Origin: Pseudomonadota bacterium
Lineage (GTDB): Bacteria > Myxococcota_A > Polyangia > GCA-2747355
NCBI GenBank assembly: GCA_016702545.1
Contig: JADJDT010000017.1
Location: forward strand, 1 to 64,000
DNA: 64,000 bases
Direction: 5' to 3'
Positions 63,428 through 64,000 of this stretch are shown one piece after another; position 1 is the first letter of the stretch, and the number at the start of each line of letters is the position of its first letter. Position numbers and translations under genes: made by a program. The notes under the pieces are model-generated. The model worked only from the letters and a program-made list of their open reading frames with translations. It had not been told where the DNA came from and made no database searches.

Positions 63428-64000
63428 TCAGCGTCGAGGGCCCAGCCACGCTGGACTGCCGTCGATGCCCGCGTCCGTGGTCACGCGCGCCACGCTCGCG
63501 TCGCGCTCCAGCCCGAGGGTGGCCAGCTCGGCTTGGCCGAAGCGCAGCGTGGTGAAGACGAGTTGTCGCCCGTCGGCGGCGATCGCCGGCTCGCTGTCGT
63601 CCTCGCTGGTCAGCGTCACGACGCTGCCATCGCTCAGGCCGTAGCGCACGAGCTCGTTCACCTGGGCGCCTGGACGCGGCCGCGCGAAGGCGAGCCAAGT
63701 GCCGTCGGGAGCCACGCTGGGCCGTCCCAGGATGCCGGAGGTATGGGGCAGGACGGTGGGCTCCGCGCCATCGCTGCGCATCCGCCACAGCTCGAAGCTG
63801 CCGGAGCGGTTCGAGACGAAGTAGATCGTCGCGCCGTCCGGGGCGAAGACCGGTCCCCCGTCGCGCCCGGGGTCCGCGGTCAGGCGCAGCGGCGCGTCGA
63901 GGCCGTCCGCAGCGACAGTGTAGATGTCCGGCTGCTCATCGGTGGCGCGCTGGCCCTCGAAGACCAGGCGCCGGCCGTCCGGCGAGAAGGAGGGCGTGCT
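63428..64000 (-). CDS. TolB-like PD40 beta-propeller protein (5' end cut by window edge)
   Basis: 191 C-terminal codons, stop TGA at 63428, open to the right edge. At least four PD40 repeats are seen: FSPDGRRLVFEG, FAPDGATIYFVSNRSGSFEL, VAPDGTWLAFARPRPGAQVN and IAADGRQLVFTTLRFGQAEL. Such propellers occur in TolB (periplasmic part of the Tol-Pal system) and in many peptidase or sensor proteins. With the N-terminus missing, which of these it is cannot be said. Confidence 0.85.
   Translation of the reverse strand, partial: STPSFSPDGRRLVFEGQRATDEQPDIYTVAADGLDAPLRLTADPGRDGGPVFAPDGATIYFVSNRSGSFELWRMRSDGAEPTVLPHTSGILGRPSVAPDGTWLAFARPRPGAQVNELVRYGLSDGSVVTLTSEDDSEPAIAADGRQLVFTTLRFGQAELATLGLERDASVARVTTDAGIDGSPAWLGPRR

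Overview
The window is high-GC (roughly 70%) bacterial chromosome. Gene content points to a Myxococcota or other former deltaproteobacterial lineage. It has several FHA-domain regulators, a sigma-54 activator with an N-terminal FHA domain, DUF4388 (PATAN) proteins, a PilZ domain fused to an Hsp70 ATPase domain, many lipoproteins with a short Cys-rich or TPR body, and outer-membrane beta-barrels. This assignment is an inference. There is no rRNA, and the only RNA gene seen is one tRNA-Gly.

Layout. 1-2.1 kb is accessory: the start of a minus-strand gene, an apparently empty 0.7 kb stretch, a Uma2 nuclease and a decayed toxin-antitoxin pair. 2.1-8.3 kb holds hrpB, a flavin reductase, the PilZ-Hsp70 fusion and a deoxyhypusine-synthase-like enzyme. 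8.4-14.8 kb is a plus-strand run: lipoprotein, grxD, serine hydrolase, P-loop ATPase, a small protein and a propionyl-CoA carboxylase beta subunit. comEA lies opposite argG-argH, which leads into a lipoprotein, dtd, a TPR lipoprotein and an exported protein. 21.4-24.0 kb holds two FHA regulators on the minus strand. 24-32.5 kb holds zinc-ribbon proteins, lipoproteins and a response regulator with DUF4388 and TPR. 32.3-47.5 kb is mostly envelope work: OM proteins, plsC, gtrA, an RNB-family RNase, rluA, mltD, tatA, an ABC permease of the LolC/E type and an FHA-GAF protein. Then come tRNA-Gly(GCC), a MarR regulator, a cupin and an AmpG-like permease. 50.4-55.2 kb is a minus-strand poly-gamma-glutamate type operon (pgsB, pgsC, pgsW) followed by a DedA/VTT protein and a PAP2/Aur1-like enzyme. 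55.2-57.4 kb is a repeat-rich island. 57.4-59.7 kb is a two-gene cassette with a trypsin-like protease, and two APC permeases and a TolB-like propeller end the window.

The most notable signals are structural. A 165-bp palindromic element sits at one copy of a 209-bp direct repeat, while the other copy 1.6 kb away is the uninterrupted empty site, so the insertion can be read directly. A second, diverged copy lies at 32.7 kb, and a different inverted-repeat element at 25.9 kb supplies the stop codons of both flanking convergent genes. Five otherwise intact genes (pccB, a lipoprotein, the response regulator, the RNase and a TPR protein) each carry one frameshift, and all five have length 3n+1. 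One permease has no stop codon before the window edge, and a G17 tract lies where its end should be. These may be sequencing insertions, but the shared direction deserves a check.
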